DNA of 64,000 nt from contig NZ_JAAIVJ010000012.1 of assembly GCF_011008935.1 (NCBI RefSeq), positions 1-64,000 on the forward strand. Reading direction: 5' to 3'. Position numbers and translations under genes: made by a program. This document shows positions 48,822 through 58,251 of the stretch, piece after piece. A model generated the notes under the pieces. It ran no database searches, had not been told where the DNA came from, and saw only the letters and a list, made by a program, of their open reading frames with translations. This DNA is from Tabrizicola oligotrophica (GTDB lineage: Bacteria > Pseudomonadota > Alphaproteobacteria > Rhodobacterales > Rhodobacteraceae). Positions within the stretch are counted from its first letter, which is position 1, and every line of letters begins with the position of its first letter.

Positions 48822-49643
48822 TCATTTGACCGCCCCTAGGCTGAGCCCGCCGACGATCTGGCGTTGGGCCAGAACGGCGAAGATCAGCATGGGGAAGATC
48901 GAGGTGATCGCGGCTGCCGACAGGGCGCCCCAGTCGATCGAGGCGTAACCGCGATAGCCTGCCACGGCCAAAGTCACGGTCTGCGCCTTGTCGAAGGTCA
49001 GGCCAAGCGCGATGGCCAGTTCGTTCCAAATGCGGATGGTGTTCAGGATCACCGTCGCGGCAATGCCGGGGGCGGCCATCGGCAGATAGACCCGCAGCAG
49101 GATCTGCCAGCTTTTCGCGCCTTCCAGCCGCGCGGCCTCATAGAGCGCAAACGGCACGTCGGCAAAGAAGGCGCGCATCATCCAGATGGTGAAAGGCAGG
49201 GTGAAGGTCTGGTAGACCAGCGCCAGGCCGAAGATGCTGTCGTAAAGCCCGGTCGCCTGAAACACCCCGTAGATCGGGATGACGAACAGGAATTCCGGCA
49301 GCATGTAGGACAGGAGAAGCCAGGCGAGGATGGTTGCCCGCCCCGGCACCCGCCGCTGGTTCAACGCAAAGGCAGCGGGAATGCCGATGGCAAAGGCCAT
49401 CAGATTGCCCAGAAGCGCCGCGAACAGGCTGTTGAGGAACCCCTTGATGAAGGTCGCATCGGCCCAGACCTTGGCATAATGGTCCCAGATCGGGGTGAAG
49501 ATCAGCTTCGGCGGCATGGCGAAGGCATCGGTCTGGGTCTTCAGCGAGATGCCGATGATCCACAGGATCGGGAAAATACTGGCAAACCCGGCGATGATCA
49601 GGACCGCATAGGACAAGAGCGTCGCTCGTCTGGAGCGGATCAT
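48822..49643 (-). CDS. MalG/UgpE-type sugar ABC permease
   Basis: The 273-residue membrane protein has six helices and the loop EAARLEGAKSWQILLRVYLPMAAPG typical of carbohydrate-importer permeases. Its start overlaps the upstream permease stop (ATGA). The ATPase gene follows after 24 bases. Confidence 0.92.
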   Translation of the reverse strand: MIRSRRATLLSYAVLIIAGFASIFPILWIIGISLKTQTDAFAMPPKLIFTPIWDHYAKVWADATFIKGFLNSLFAALLGNLMAFAIGIPAAFALNQRRVPGRATILAWLLLSYMLPEFLFVIPIYGVFQATGLYDSIFGLALVYQTFTLPFTIWMMRAFFADVPFALYEAARLEGAKSWQILLRVYLPMAAPGIAATVILNTIRIWNELAIALGLTFDKAQTVTLAVAGYRGYASIDWGALSAAAITSIFPMLIFAVLAQRQIVGGLSLGAVK

Positions 49644-50518
49644 TCGGCACCTCCTGTCCGGCGGTCAAGCGCGCCATAGGCGGCGCAGATGGCGAAGATC
49701 AGAGCCGAGAAGATCACGACAATCGCCGCCGCCTCGCCGAAGTTCGAAAATTTGAAGGCAGTCTGGTAGGTCAGGGTCTGCACCGCCTCGGTTGCCCGCA
49801 GCGGCCCGCCGCCGGTGAGACCGAACACAAGGTCAAAGACTTTCAGCGTGTCGATCAGCCGGAACACCACCACGGTCACGATGACCGGGCGCAGCATCGG
49901 CAGGGTCAGGTAGCGGAACATCTGCCAGCCATTCGCGCCCTCCAGCCTTGCGGCCTCGAACGGCTCTTCCGGCAGGCTTTTCAGCGCGGCGGCAAGGATG
50001 ATGAAGACGAAGCCCGTCTGCCACCAGGTTTCAACCATAACCAGGCTGGGCATGGCCGCAGTGGTGGAGCCGAGCCAGTTCGGTTCCGGCAGGCCGATGG
50101 CGCCAAGGGCTGCGTTGATTACGCCGAAGGTCGGGTCGAGAAGCACCTTCCAGACCAGCGAGACGGCAATGCCCGAGACCATCAGCGGCAGGATCATCAG
50201 CACCCGGAAAAGACCCGCGCCCCGCGTCACCCGGTTCGCCGCAAGGGCAAGGATCATCCCCAGCACCAGTTCGACCAGCACCGCCGAGATGGCGAAAGTC
50301 ACGGTGTTCAGAAGCGCGATGAGGAACGAACCCTTGAGCCACAGAAGCCGGTAGTTCTTCACATCGGAAAAGATCGAATCGCCGCCCCAGGTCCAGTCGT
50401 GCAGCGACATCCAGAGCACCGTTGCGATGGGGTAAAGCGTGACGCCCCCCAGAACCAGAACCGTGGGCAGGATATAGGGCCAGAGGTTCGGCTGGGACGG
50501 AGCAATGTCCTGTGCCAT
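49640..50518 (-). CDS. MalF/UgpA-type sugar ABC permease
   Basis: The 292-residue permease has six helices and the coupling loop EAARLEGANGWQMFRYLTLPML. I chose the ATG at 50518 (AQDIAPSQPNLW), which follows a plausible SD; the frame is open 13 codons further. The binding-protein gene lies 62 bases upstream. Confidence 0.91.
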   Translation of the reverse strand: MAQDIAPSQPNLWPYILPTVLVLGGVTLYPIATVLWMSLHDWTWGGDSIFSDVKNYRLLWLKGSFLIALLNTVTFAISAVLVELVLGMILALAANRVTRGAGLFRVLMILPLMVSGIAVSLVWKVLLDPTFGVINAALGAIGLPEPNWLGSTTAAMPSLVMVETWWQTGFVFIILAAALKSLPEEPFEAARLEGANGWQMFRYLTLPMLRPVIVTVVVFRLIDTLKVFDLVFGLTGGGPLRATEAVQTLTYQTAFKFSNFGEAAAIVVIFSALIFAICAAYGALDRRTGGAE

Positions 50519-50580
50519 CGGGCGGTCCTTTCGGGAAGGGGAAACGCCCCGCCGCATCGGATTGGGCGGGGCGAAGGGGG

Positions 50581-51906
50581 TTACTGCATCACTGCGGGGG
50601 CAACTTCCTGCAGCACGGTCACGGCCGCAACTGGATCTTCGCCGCCATAGATCGCGTGGATCGCGTCGACGATCACCAGCACGACCTCGCCCCAGCCTTC
50701 ACGGAACACCATGGTCGGGCGGGTGTGCTCCAGCTGCTTGCTGACCGCTTCGACATAGCCGGGCGCGAAGGCGGCGACATAGTCGGCATTGCCCCAGGTC
50801 GAGCTGCGGGTGGCCCCGCCGGTCTTCAGACCGAAAGCCGCGTCATTGGCCTGCGAGGTCGCCCATTGCATGAAGAGCCAGGCGGCGGTCTTCTTCTCCG
50901 AGTTCTCGGCCATCGACAGGCCCCAGGCCCAGTGACCGCTGACGCTGACGCCATCCACGGCCGGCAGCACGGCATAGCCGACCTTGCCTGCGACGGCGGA
51001 ATTCGCGACATCCTCGAACCCCGGACCAAAGACGCTGGCATCGACGAAGAAGGCGGCCTTGCCTTGGGCGAAGTAACGGCTGGCATCTTCCCAGCCGAAG
51101 GAAAGCGCATTCTCCGGTCCCGCATTCAGAAGGCCCGCATAATGTGCCAGACCCGCCGCGATGCGCGGGTCGTCAAAGCGCGGCTTGTCCCAGGCGCCGT
51201 CGAACCAGATGTTATAGGGCAAGGGCGCCTCGGCCTCGCCCCAGGCGTTCAGGACGATGCCGGTCATGGTGTCGACCAGACTGCCGGACCGCTGCCCGCG
51301 CATGACCGAACCGAACAGCTCGCCCGCGCCTTCGTCCGTCACCTTCTGGGCGCCTGCCAGCAGGTCATCCCAGGTTGCCGGAAGCGTGCCGCCAAGGTGC
51401 TTGTCGACCAGTTCCTTGTTGTAGAACAGGATATAGGCCTCCATCGAGATCGGGATGGCATATTGCTGGGCCGCCGCATCGCCGGGCGGGAAACTGGCCC
51501 CTTGCAGCAGCGCGGGCGAGAAATCTGCATAGTCCCAGGCCGCATCGGTCAGGGCTGCGTCATTGATGTAGGGGGTCAGCGGGGCGACACCGCCGACGTT
51601 CCACTGCTCGTAGATCGCCGCGTCCATCAGCGTCATGAACACGTCTGCAACCGGCGTTTCCGACCGGATCGCAAGGTTGGCGCGATCGAGATACAGGTCT
51701 TCTGCAAAGGCCGTGACGTTGACCTTGATCCCGGTCAGCGCCTCGAACTCGGCCAGATGCTCGCGCACGCCGGCGGTCCAGGGGTGTTCGCTGGCCAGAA
51801 GGGTGATTTCGGTGCCCTCGGCCTGCCGCCAGTCAAAGGCGAAAGCGGGGCTGGTGACAGCCGCAGCCGAAAGCGTCAGCGCGGCAGCAAGAAGTCTTGG
51901 CTTCAT
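50581..51906 (-). CDS. Sugar ABC transporter substrate-binding protein
   Basis: The 441-residue protein has a Sec signal peptide (KPRLLAAALTLSAAAVTSPAFA, cleaved near residue 23) and a family-1 carbohydrate-binding fold (TEITLLASEHPWTAGVREHL; WAWGLSMAENSEKKTAAWLF). It captures a sugar or amino sugar in the periplasm for the adjacent MalFGK-type permease. It is first in its operon and divergent from the GntR gene. Confidence 0.91.
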   Translation of the reverse strand: MKPRLLAAALTLSAAAVTSPAFAFDWRQAEGTEITLLASEHPWTAGVREHLAEFEALTGIKVNVTAFAEDLYLDRANLAIRSETPVADVFMTLMDAAIYEQWNVGGVAPLTPYINDAALTDAAWDYADFSPALLQGASFPPGDAAAQQYAIPISMEAYILFYNKELVDKHLGGTLPATWDDLLAGAQKVTDEGAGELFGSVMRGQRSGSLVDTMTGIVLNAWGEAEAPLPYNIWFDGAWDKPRFDDPRIAAGLAHYAGLLNAGPENALSFGWEDASRYFAQGKAAFFVDASVFGPGFEDVANSAVAGKVGYAVLPAVDGVSVSGHWAWGLSMAENSEKKTAAWLFMQWATSQANDAAFGLKTGGATRSSTWGNADYVAAFAPGYVEAVSKQLEHTRPTMVFREGWGEVVLVIVDAIHAIYGGEDPVAAVTVLQEVAPAVMQ

Positions 51907-51958
51907 CGTTGTTCCTCCATTGCGGCATGCCCTTTTTCAGATCAGGCTAGTCATCAGG

Positions 51959-51997
51959 TTGACAGGTTGTTATGACATGCTAATGTGTGGATAGCAT
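51959..51997 (+). promoter_or_regulatory. Divergent sugar-locus promoter with ATGCTA-N9-TAGCAT repeat
   Basis: TTGACA (51959-51964) with TAATGT (51981-51986) makes a plausible promoter for the GntR operon. The inverted repeat ATGCTA (51977-51982) and TAGCAT (51992-51997) straddles the -10 and the start site. The adjacent GntR regulator is the likely binder, controlling both the importer and the catabolic operon. Confidence 0.5.
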
Positions 51998-52066
51998 ATC
52001 GACGACACTGGCGCAATCTGGATTCTCGGCGTCAAATACCCGGATCAGCAGCGCGAGGAGCAGGAC

Positions 52067-52831
52067 ATGACGGTAGAGACCAAGGAACGGCAGGCGATCA
52101 GGCGCAGCAGCAATGTGCCGGCTTACAGCCAGTTGGCCGATATTCTGGAACAGCAGATCGCCGTTCTGACCGATGCCGAGCGCCAACGCGCCCTGCCCTC
52201 CGAGGGCGACCTGTCGCGGCAATACGGCCTGTCGCGAATCACCGTTCGGCAGGCGTTGAAAAGCCTTGAGACCAAGGGGCTGGTCTATTCGGCGCAGGGC
52301 CGGGGGTCATTCCCGACCGTTCCGCGCGTCAAGGGCATTTCGGGCTTCCACAGCTTTACCGCCGAAGTCCGCCGCAACGGGCAAGAGCCGGGCTCGGTCA
52401 TCCTTGCCACGGACGAGGTCGACGGTCTGCCCGCCTCTGTCACCGAAAAGTTGCCGGTCGCCGAGGGCGAGAATGGCCCGCAGGTGCATCTGCGCCGGTT
52501 GCGCCTGATCGACGGCCTGCCGATTGCGATCGAGGATGCCTGGCTGCCGAAGGCGCTGTTCCCCGATCTCGCGCCCGCCGATTTCAGCGACGGCTCGCTG
52601 TATTCGCTGCTGGCCGACCGCTGGGGGCTGGAGCCCGCATGGACCGATGCGCTGATCGAACCCGGCCTTGCCAATGCCGAAGTGTCGCGGCTGCTGAAGA
52701 TTGCCGAGGACGACCCGGTGCTGGTCGCGTGGCGTGTCACCGTCACTGCCGAGGACAAGGTGTTCGAGCGGGTGCGTTCGATCTACCGCCCCGGCTTTTC
52801 CCTGCGCGTCGCGCGCTATCGGCTGGGATAG
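52067..52831 (+). CDS. GntR-family (HutC/UTRA) regulator of the sugar module
   Basis: The 254-residue protein has a winged helix (PSEGDLSRQYGLSRITVRQALKSLETKG, about residues 45-72) and a UTRA effector domain. SD AGGA precedes the ATG. It heads the operon with the ROK kinase, SIS and GMC genes and is divergent from the importer. UTRA regulators of such modules commonly sense a sugar phosphate made by the pathway. Confidence 0.88.
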   Translation: MTVETKERQAIRRSSNVPAYSQLADILEQQIAVLTDAERQRALPSEGDLSRQYGLSRITVRQALKSLETKGLVYSAQGRGSFPTVPRVKGISGFHSFTAEVRRNGQEPGSVILATDEVDGLPASVTEKLPVAEGENGPQVHLRRLRLIDGLPIAIEDAWLPKALFPDLAPADFSDGSLYSLLADRWGLEPAWTDALIEPGLANAEVSRLLKIAEDDPVLVAWRVTVTAEDKVFERVRSIYRPGFSLRVARYRLG

Positions 52832-52837
52832 GGCATC

Positions 52838-53752
52838 ATGACCAAAGGCGTGGCAATCGGGCTGGATATCGGCGGCGGCAGCACCAAGTTGGGGCTGATT
52901 TCCTCTGCGGGCGACTTACTGGCCTCGCGCCGGGTGGTGCTGCCGGATGGCGCGGATTTCCCGGTGATTGCGGCACAGTATCGGGCCGCCATTGCCGCGC
53001 TTGGCGGTGAGGGACTGCCCGTCGGCATTGCCTATCCCGGCCATGTCGACCGGGCGCGCGGCCTTGGGCTGAACTCGAATGTTCCGGCGCTGGACGGCCA
53101 GCCGCTTGCGGCCGAACTGGGCGCCGCCGCCCTGCTGAACGATGCCGATGCCGCCGCTATGGCGGAGGCCCGCCATCACGCCGCCGCGCGGATGTTGATG
53201 GTCACGTTGGGCACCGGGGTTGGCGTGTCAATGATCGTCGCGGGAAAACCGCTGGAAACGGCGGGCGGGACGCTGGGCGACAGCGGCCATCTCAACCTTG
53301 ACCCTTCGGGCCGGTTCGGCTGTCGACAGGGCTGCACGGGTTGCCTGGAATCGGTGGCCTCAGGCGAGGCGCTGGTCCGAGATGCCACGCTGTTGGCCGC
53401 CACCGGGGAAAGCCCCGCTCTGAGCGCTGAGGCACTGCCTTCGGGCGAGGTTTCGGCCGCCGCCGCCTGCCGCGCCGCCTTGGCCGGTGATCCGGGTGCC
53501 ATGCGCCTTGTCGCCGGGATGGCCGGTTGGCTGGGCATGGCAGTGGCCAGTTGGCGCGCCAGTTTCCACCCTGATCTGATTGTCTTCGGTGGCGGGCTCT
53601 CGGCGCTTGGCCAGCCCTTCATCGACCAGATTCGCGACCGCGCCGATGCCCGCTCGCTGCCTTTTCTCTCGGCCAATTGCCCGTTGATCCTCGCCCGTCT
53701 TGGCAATGACGCGGGCATGATCGGCGCGGGTCTGGCCGCGCTGGCCCCCTGA
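52838..53752 (+). CDS. ROK-family sugar kinase
   Basis: The 304-residue kinase has the ATP motif LDIGGGSTKLGL at its start, GTGVGVSMIV in the middle, and the ROK zinc motif GCRQGCTGCLESVASG with His in GHLNLDP. It phosphorylates an imported hexose or amino sugar, or a derivative. It lies six bases after the GntR gene and 16 before the SIS gene. Confidence 0.88.
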   Translation: MTKGVAIGLDIGGGSTKLGLISSAGDLLASRRVVLPDGADFPVIAAQYRAAIAALGGEGLPVGIAYPGHVDRARGLGLNSNVPALDGQPLAAELGAAALLNDADAAAMAEARHHAAARMLMVTLGTGVGVSMIVAGKPLETAGGTLGDSGHLNLDPSGRFGCRQGCTGCLESVASGEALVRDATLLAATGESPALSAEALPSGEVSAAAACRAALAGDPGAMRLVAGMAGWLGMAVASWRASFHPDLIVFGGGLSALGQPFIDQIRDRADARSLPFLSANCPLILARLGNDAGMIGAGLAALAP

Positions 53753-53768
53753 CCCAAAGGAACCGACC

Positions 53769-54818
53769 ATGTCTGAAGCCTATCTTGCCGAAATCGCCGA
53801 GCAACCCGGCATCCTTGACCGTCTGGGCGCGGGGTTCGACGCCAGCTGGGGTGCGCCATTGGCCAAAGTCCGCGCGGATCTGGAAGCGGGTCGGTTTGAC
53901 CGGGTGCTGCTGACCGGCATGGGCGGGTCGCTGCATGGCGCATATCCGGCGTATCTGGCGTTGTCGCGGGCGCTGTCCGTTCCGGTCCTCCTCTGGGAAT
54001 CCGGGGAGCTGACCCAACAGGCGGCCGAGGTGGTCACCGCCCGCAGCCTCCTGATCGCCATTTCGCAATCCGGCGAAAGCGGCGAGGTGCGTCGCCTGAC
54101 CGAATTCCCGACCCGCCCGGCCTGTGCAATCTCGATCACCAACACCGCTGACAATGCGCTGGCCCGATGGGCTGATGTGGCGATTGCAACCCATGCCGGG
54201 CCGGAGCGGACCGCCTCGACCAAGACCTACACTGCTGGGCTAGCGGCGGCGCATCTGGTCGTGGCGCATCTGACGGGCAAGACGCAAAGTGCGGCGAATG
54301 AGGTGCGCGACCTGTCACAAACCGTTGCTGCCCTGATCGCCTCCCTGCCCACCCAGGCCGAAGCCGCCGCGCATCATCTTGGCCACAGCACCCCGCTGAC
54401 TGTGATCGGACGCGGCGACAGCTATGCCTCTGCCGCCATGGCAGCACTTCTGACCGAAGAGGCGGCGAAACTCCCCTGCGAGGCGCTGACCGGCGGGCAA
54501 TTCCGCCATGGGCCGCTGGAACTGGTCCGCGATGGATTCCGCGCCGTTGTCTACCTTGGCGAAGGCCCAGCACGCCGGCTGACCAAGGCTCTGGTGGAGC
54601 GCATCGTGGCCCTTGGCGGGCGCGTGGTGACGATCGGCACCGACCCTGGCCCGGCCTCTGCCGCGGTCCTGCCGATCGCCCTGCCCGAAGTCCCTGCGGG
54701 CCTGCTGCCAGTGCTGGAAATCCTGCCCGTCCAGTTCCTCGTCATCCCGCTGGCCATCGCGCGCGGCTTTGAACCCGCGGCCTTCCTGAACGCGCAAAAG
54801 ATCACGACGGGGGAATGA
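53769..54818 (+). CDS. SIS-domain sugar isomerase/deaminase (GlmS C-terminal-like)
   Basis: The 349-residue protein contains two SIS repeats (LTGMGGSLHGAYPAY with ISQSGESGEVRR, and VIGRGDSYASAAMAALLTEEAAKL with GGQFRHGPLE), like the isomerase half of GlmS and the AgaS/FrlB enzymes. There is no glutaminase domain, so it is likely to deaminate or isomerise an amino-sugar or glycosylamine phosphate. With the ROK kinase this points to an amino-sugar or Amadori-type substrate. Confidence 0.84.
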   Translation: MSEAYLAEIAEQPGILDRLGAGFDASWGAPLAKVRADLEAGRFDRVLLTGMGGSLHGAYPAYLALSRALSVPVLLWESGELTQQAAEVVTARSLLIAISQSGESGEVRRLTEFPTRPACAISITNTADNALARWADVAIATHAGPERTASTKTYTAGLAAAHLVVAHLTGKTQSAANEVRDLSQTVAALIASLPTQAEAAAHHLGHSTPLTVIGRGDSYASAAMAALLTEEAAKLPCEALTGGQFRHGPLELVRDGFRAVVYLGEGPARRLTKALVERIVALGGRVVTIGTDPGPASAAVLPIALPEVPAGLLPVLEILPVQFLVIPLAIARGFEPAAFLNAQKITTGE

Positions 54819-54822
54819 TCCA

Positions 54823-56478
54823 ATGCCAATCCAAGGCAGCCTGCCCAAGGGCGACTACGACTATGTCATTATCGGCGCGGGCTCGGCGGGCTGCGTTCTG
54901 GCCGCCCGCCTGACCGAAGATCCCCAGGCGCGCGTCTGCCTGATCGAGGTCGGGCCGCGTGACCGCAGCCTGTTCATCCACATGCCTGCGGCGCTGACCA
55001 TGCCGATCGAAAGCAAGACCTGGAACTGGCGTTATGTCACCGGCCCGGAACCGCATCTGAACAACCGTACCCTCGGACAGGCGCGCGGGCGGGGCCTGGG
55101 GGGCAGCTCGTCGATCAACGGCATGGTCTGGGTGCGCGGCCACCCGTCCGACTATGACCAGTGGCAAGCAGAAGGCCTTGACGGCTGGTCCTTTGCCGAC
55201 TGCCTGCCCTACTTCAAGAAAATGGAGAGCTTTGAGGGTGGGCGAGACCCCAACCGGGGCGGCGACGGCCCGTTGAAGATCACCCGCAGCAAGGCGGACC
55301 ATCCGTTCTACGAAGCCTTCCTGCGCGCCGGCGAAGCCTATGGCCTGCCGGTGGCGCGCGACTACAACAGCGGCGACATCGAGGGCCTGCATGTCACGCA
55401 AGCCACGATTTCCGGTGGGCGCAGGCAAAGCACGGCGGTTGCCTATCTGCATCCTGTTGCCCATCGGCCGAACTTGACGGTGCTGACTGGCTGGCGCGCG
55501 GATCGAGTGCTTCTGGAGGGGGACCGTGCCACCGGCATTGCACTGCGCCGTGGCCGCGAGACGGCAGAGCTGCAAGCCGGGCGCGAGGTGATCCTGTCCG
55601 CCGGCACCATCGGTTCGGCCCATCTGATGCTTCTGTCCGGCATTGGCCCGGCGGATCATTTGCGTGCCAGTGGCGTGACCGTTCGCCACGACCTGCCCGG
55701 GGTGGGTGAAAACCTGCAAGATCACTTCGTCGCCTCGCTGATGTTCCGCGCCTCCGGCACCCGCAGCATCGCTTCAGACCTCTCGCTCTGGAATCGGCCA
55801 CGGATTGGGCTGGAATGGCTGCTGACCCGGGGTGGTCTGGGTGCCACCAGCTTCTTCGAAGTCGGTGCCTTCTTCCGCAGCGGCCCGGGCGCCGCCTATG
55901 CCAACATGCAACACGAATTCCTGCCCTTCCTTGCGGATTTCCAGGATGGCCGGGTGCGGATCGACCACGGCTACCAGTATTTTCTCAGCCAGATGCGCCC
56001 GAAAAGCCGCGGCTGGCTGCGGTTGCGCAGCGCTGATCCCGATACCCATCCTGAGATCGTCTTCAACTATCTCGACGATCCCGCCGATGCCGATGAGATG
56101 CTCGACGGCCTCGCGCAGACCCGCGACATGGCCCGACAGGCGCCTTGGGCTGCGATGGGCGGCACAGAAGTAGCTCCGGGGGCCGAGGTGCGGTCGCGCA
56201 CGGAGGCGCTGGAGTGGATGCGCCGCATCGGCAACACCGAGCATCACCCGGTCGGCACATGCCGCATGGGGCATGACAGCATGGCCGTGACGGACGGCGA
56301 AGGTCGGGTGCACGGCATCTTGGGTCTTCGTATCGTAGACGGCTCAGTTCTGCCCTACATTCCGACCGCCAACGTCAATGCACCGATCATCATGGTCGCC
56401 GAAAAGATCGCCGACCGCATCCGCGGCCGGGCGGCCCTAAACCGGCAGACGCTGCGGCACAACTGGCTGACGCCATGA
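54823..56478 (+). CDS. GMC-family FAD oxidoreductase (choline-dehydrogenase-like)
   Basis: The 551-residue protein has the FAD motif YVIIGAGSAGCVLAARL (about residue 14), GGSSSINGMVWVRGHP (GMC signature 1), the ILSAGTIGSAHLMLLSGIGP signature 2, and the catalytic His in NTEHHPVGTCRMG. It oxidises an alcohol to an aldehyde. It ends the GntR-ROK-SIS operon, which is unusual; it may act on a sugar alcohol or on the aglycone released from the imported compound. A broken fic gene starts at its stop. Confidence 0.88.
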   Translation: MPIQGSLPKGDYDYVIIGAGSAGCVLAARLTEDPQARVCLIEVGPRDRSLFIHMPAALTMPIESKTWNWRYVTGPEPHLNNRTLGQARGRGLGGSSSINGMVWVRGHPSDYDQWQAEGLDGWSFADCLPYFKKMESFEGGRDPNRGGDGPLKITRSKADHPFYEAFLRAGEAYGLPVARDYNSGDIEGLHVTQATISGGRRQSTAVAYLHPVAHRPNLTVLTGWRADRVLLEGDRATGIALRRGRETAELQAGREVILSAGTIGSAHLMLLSGIGPADHLRASGVTVRHDLPGVGENLQDHFVASLMFRASGTRSIASDLSLWNRPRIGLEWLLTRGGLGATSFFEVGAFFRSGPGAAYANMQHEFLPFLADFQDGRVRIDHGYQYFLSQMRPKSRGWLRLRSADPDTHPEIVFNYLDDPADADEMLDGLAQTRDMARQAPWAAMGGTEVAPGAEVRSRTEALEWMRRIGNTEHHPVGTCRMGHDSMAVTDGEGRVHGILGLRIVDGSVLPYIPTANVNAPIIMVAEKIADRIRGRAALNRQTLRHNWLTP

Positions 56479-57165
56479 CCGGCGGCAGCACGATTTCGAG
56501 ATCGTTCGCTCGGCGCTTGCCGGAAGAGTTCAAAGCGCTCTTCCGCGCCCCACCTCCAGGCCCGGTTGAGGCTGAAATGGCGGATTTCCTTCGGTGGTTG
56601 AACACGCCATCCCTCACCCCCCTGGCCATTCGGGCGGCGCTGGCGCGTCTGCGGTTTGAAACTATTCACCCGTTTTCGATGGTAACGGCCGTTCGGGTTG
56701 GGCAATCATCGGGCATGTCTTTGCCACCCGCCGCGCCTTGCAGTTTTCGCTCTCGTGCCAGATCGAACGCGAGAAGAAGGCCCGTTACGAGGCGCTGCGG
56801 GCAAGTTGGCAAGATGGGCCGGAAGAGGTGGATGCCCCGGTTTTGGTGCATCGGTTTCTTGAATGCCTGAGCCGCGCCGCCGCGCAGACCCGCAATGAAA
56901 TCCGCTTTCTCTTGTGCCGCAATCACTATCTTGTCCGGCTGCGGGACAAATTATCCGCACGTCGGATACAGGTGCTACAAGCCGTCTGCCAGAAAGACCC
57001 AGGCTAGGTCGCGCAAGGGATCAGCGCCACAACATATGCCCGCATGCCAAGGTATCGGTCGCAACCGTGACGCGCGACCTGGCGGCGATGGAAGCAACGG
57101 GCGCGGTGGTGCGCTCGAAAGGCGGTGGCAGGTCGACCCATTTTCTGTTGCAACTGAACGTGTGA
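56475..57165 (+). pseudogene. Truncated, frameshifted Fic-domain protein
   Basis: Frame one reads EEFKALFRAPPPGPVEAEMADFLRWLNT up to RLRFETIHPF (56667-56675). One base is missing there, and the rest of the Fic motif, DGNGR, starts in another frame at 56678, continuing AIIGHVFATRRALQF to about 57007. A third frame gives a winged-helix end SVATVTRDLAAMEATGAVVRS to 57165. The N-terminal half of a normal Fic protein is missing. The HPFxDGNGR catalytic loop is split, so AMPylation activity is lost. Confidence 0.8.
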
Positions 57166-57220
57166 AACCCCTGCGCCGAGGCCTCTGCTTAACGGCGGCA
57201 CCTTGTCATTGCCGTGCGCC

Positions 57221-57841
57221 TTACCGGTTCTTGGTCGTGTTACAGCCGCTTTCCGCGATGGCGCCGGCCGTCACAGGGTAGCCGCTGCCGGGGTTCACGA
57301 TAACCTCATGATACCCGGTCAAGCGGTTCATGCAGGCGTTTGCCTTGTCGACATCCACCCTGCTGCCATCGACATAGATATCCAGCCAAGGCCGGCCACC
57401 ACTGCCTCGGGCGCAACCCGTGATCTCGGGATTGGGCCCATCACCGCAGATATCCTCAACAATCGCATAGCGCCTGAGATGGGGGAGGTAGAACCTTGTC
57501 CCGGCCGGAAACTGCAGCCGGGCCCGGCCGCCAACCAGGCGATAGCCGACGGCGATGGTGACGGGGTCTTTGTAGGTTCCCTTGCCGCCGGCCCTCCGGT
57601 GAATGACGGGCCGCGCAATGGCCGCCGAGCCGGGCGGGGTATTGTCCCAGTAGCTGTAGCCGGTGACGTAGGCCGTAAAGGACTGCTCTGCGGCCGAAAC
57701 CCTCAGGATATCCGCGCCGGATTCCGTCGTTGGCACGGCGATGTCGGGCGCTGGCGAGGGGAAGGCGGCCGCTTCACCGGCCAACAGCAGCGCAAGGCAG
57801 GAAATCGCCCCGGATCTTGCCAAACCATTCATCTGTTCCAT
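57221..57841 (-). CDS. Secreted protein, possibly a double-psi beta-barrel domain
   Basis: The 206-residue product has a Sec signal peptide ending GEAAAFP near residue 27. The mature part contains TAYVTGYSYWDNTPPGSAA, RRYAIVEDICGDGP and WLDIYVDG, which recalls RlpA/3D-type barrels with a catalytic-like Asp, and three cysteines beyond the signal. An ATG at 57832 is an alternative start. Its SD lies inside a hairpin (57844-57869). I am unsure of the family. Confidence 0.65.
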   Translation of the reverse strand: MEQMNGLARSGAISCLALLLAGEAAAFPSPAPDIAVPTTESGADILRVSAAEQSFTAYVTGYSYWDNTPPGSAAIARPVIHRRAGGKGTYKDPVTIAVGYRLVGGRARLQFPAGTRFYLPHLRRYAIVEDICGDGPNPEITGCARGSGGRPWLDIYVDGSRVDVDKANACMNRLTGYHEVIVNPGSGYPVTAGAIAESGCNTTKNR

Positions 57842-57843
57842 GC

Positions 57844-57869
57844 TCCTCGTGGTGAAAACTGCACGAGGA
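57844..57869 (-). promoter_or_regulatory. Hairpin sequestering the ribosome-binding site of the secreted protein
   Basis: On the minus strand TCCTCGTG and CACGAGGA form a perfect 8-bp stem with a 10-base AT-rich loop, ending two bases before the ATG at 57841. The Shine-Dalgarno GAGGAG lies in the 3' arm, so translation should be blocked until the stem opens. It could be an RNA thermometer or simply protect the mRNA. Confidence 0.5.
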
Positions 57870-58251
57870 AAGTCTTGCGGGAACGGGTGAACGGCGGGTT
57901 ATGTCGCCAGAATAGAAACATTAGGGTTCTATTCAAAATGGATCATACTGAAGAAATTTCGGTTTATCTTCATGGCCTTCAAAAAGGGGCGGCGAAATGG
58001 ATATTGCAAATTTTAGGAATGGGCTTTGCTCTGCCGTTGCTGCTCCACCGATTGCCTGGTCGTTTGCCCACCGGAAACCACAGGCCGGAACGCAGAGGGC
58101 GCGCACCATGGGCGGCGGCGGGGTCGGGCTGCGCAGGCCCTGAGGGGTACCGCCACATCCGGCAGCCCTTCAGGGATTGTCTCGCCATGCGGGGCAAACG
58201 AGCATTCTCGGGTGATTGGTCTGGGGGCAGTCAACAGTTAACGATCTGTTT
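57870..58251. other. Intergenic region before the exopolysaccharide gene
   Basis: No convincing gene is present. Part is AT-rich (about 57918-58030), unlike the surroundings. An ATG at 57938 opens 105 codons on the plus strand with one hydrophobic stretch (WILQILGMGFALPLLLH), but it lacks a good SD and its C-terminal part is compositionally random; it may be a decayed gene. The remainder leads to the promoter at 58252. Confidence 0.45.
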
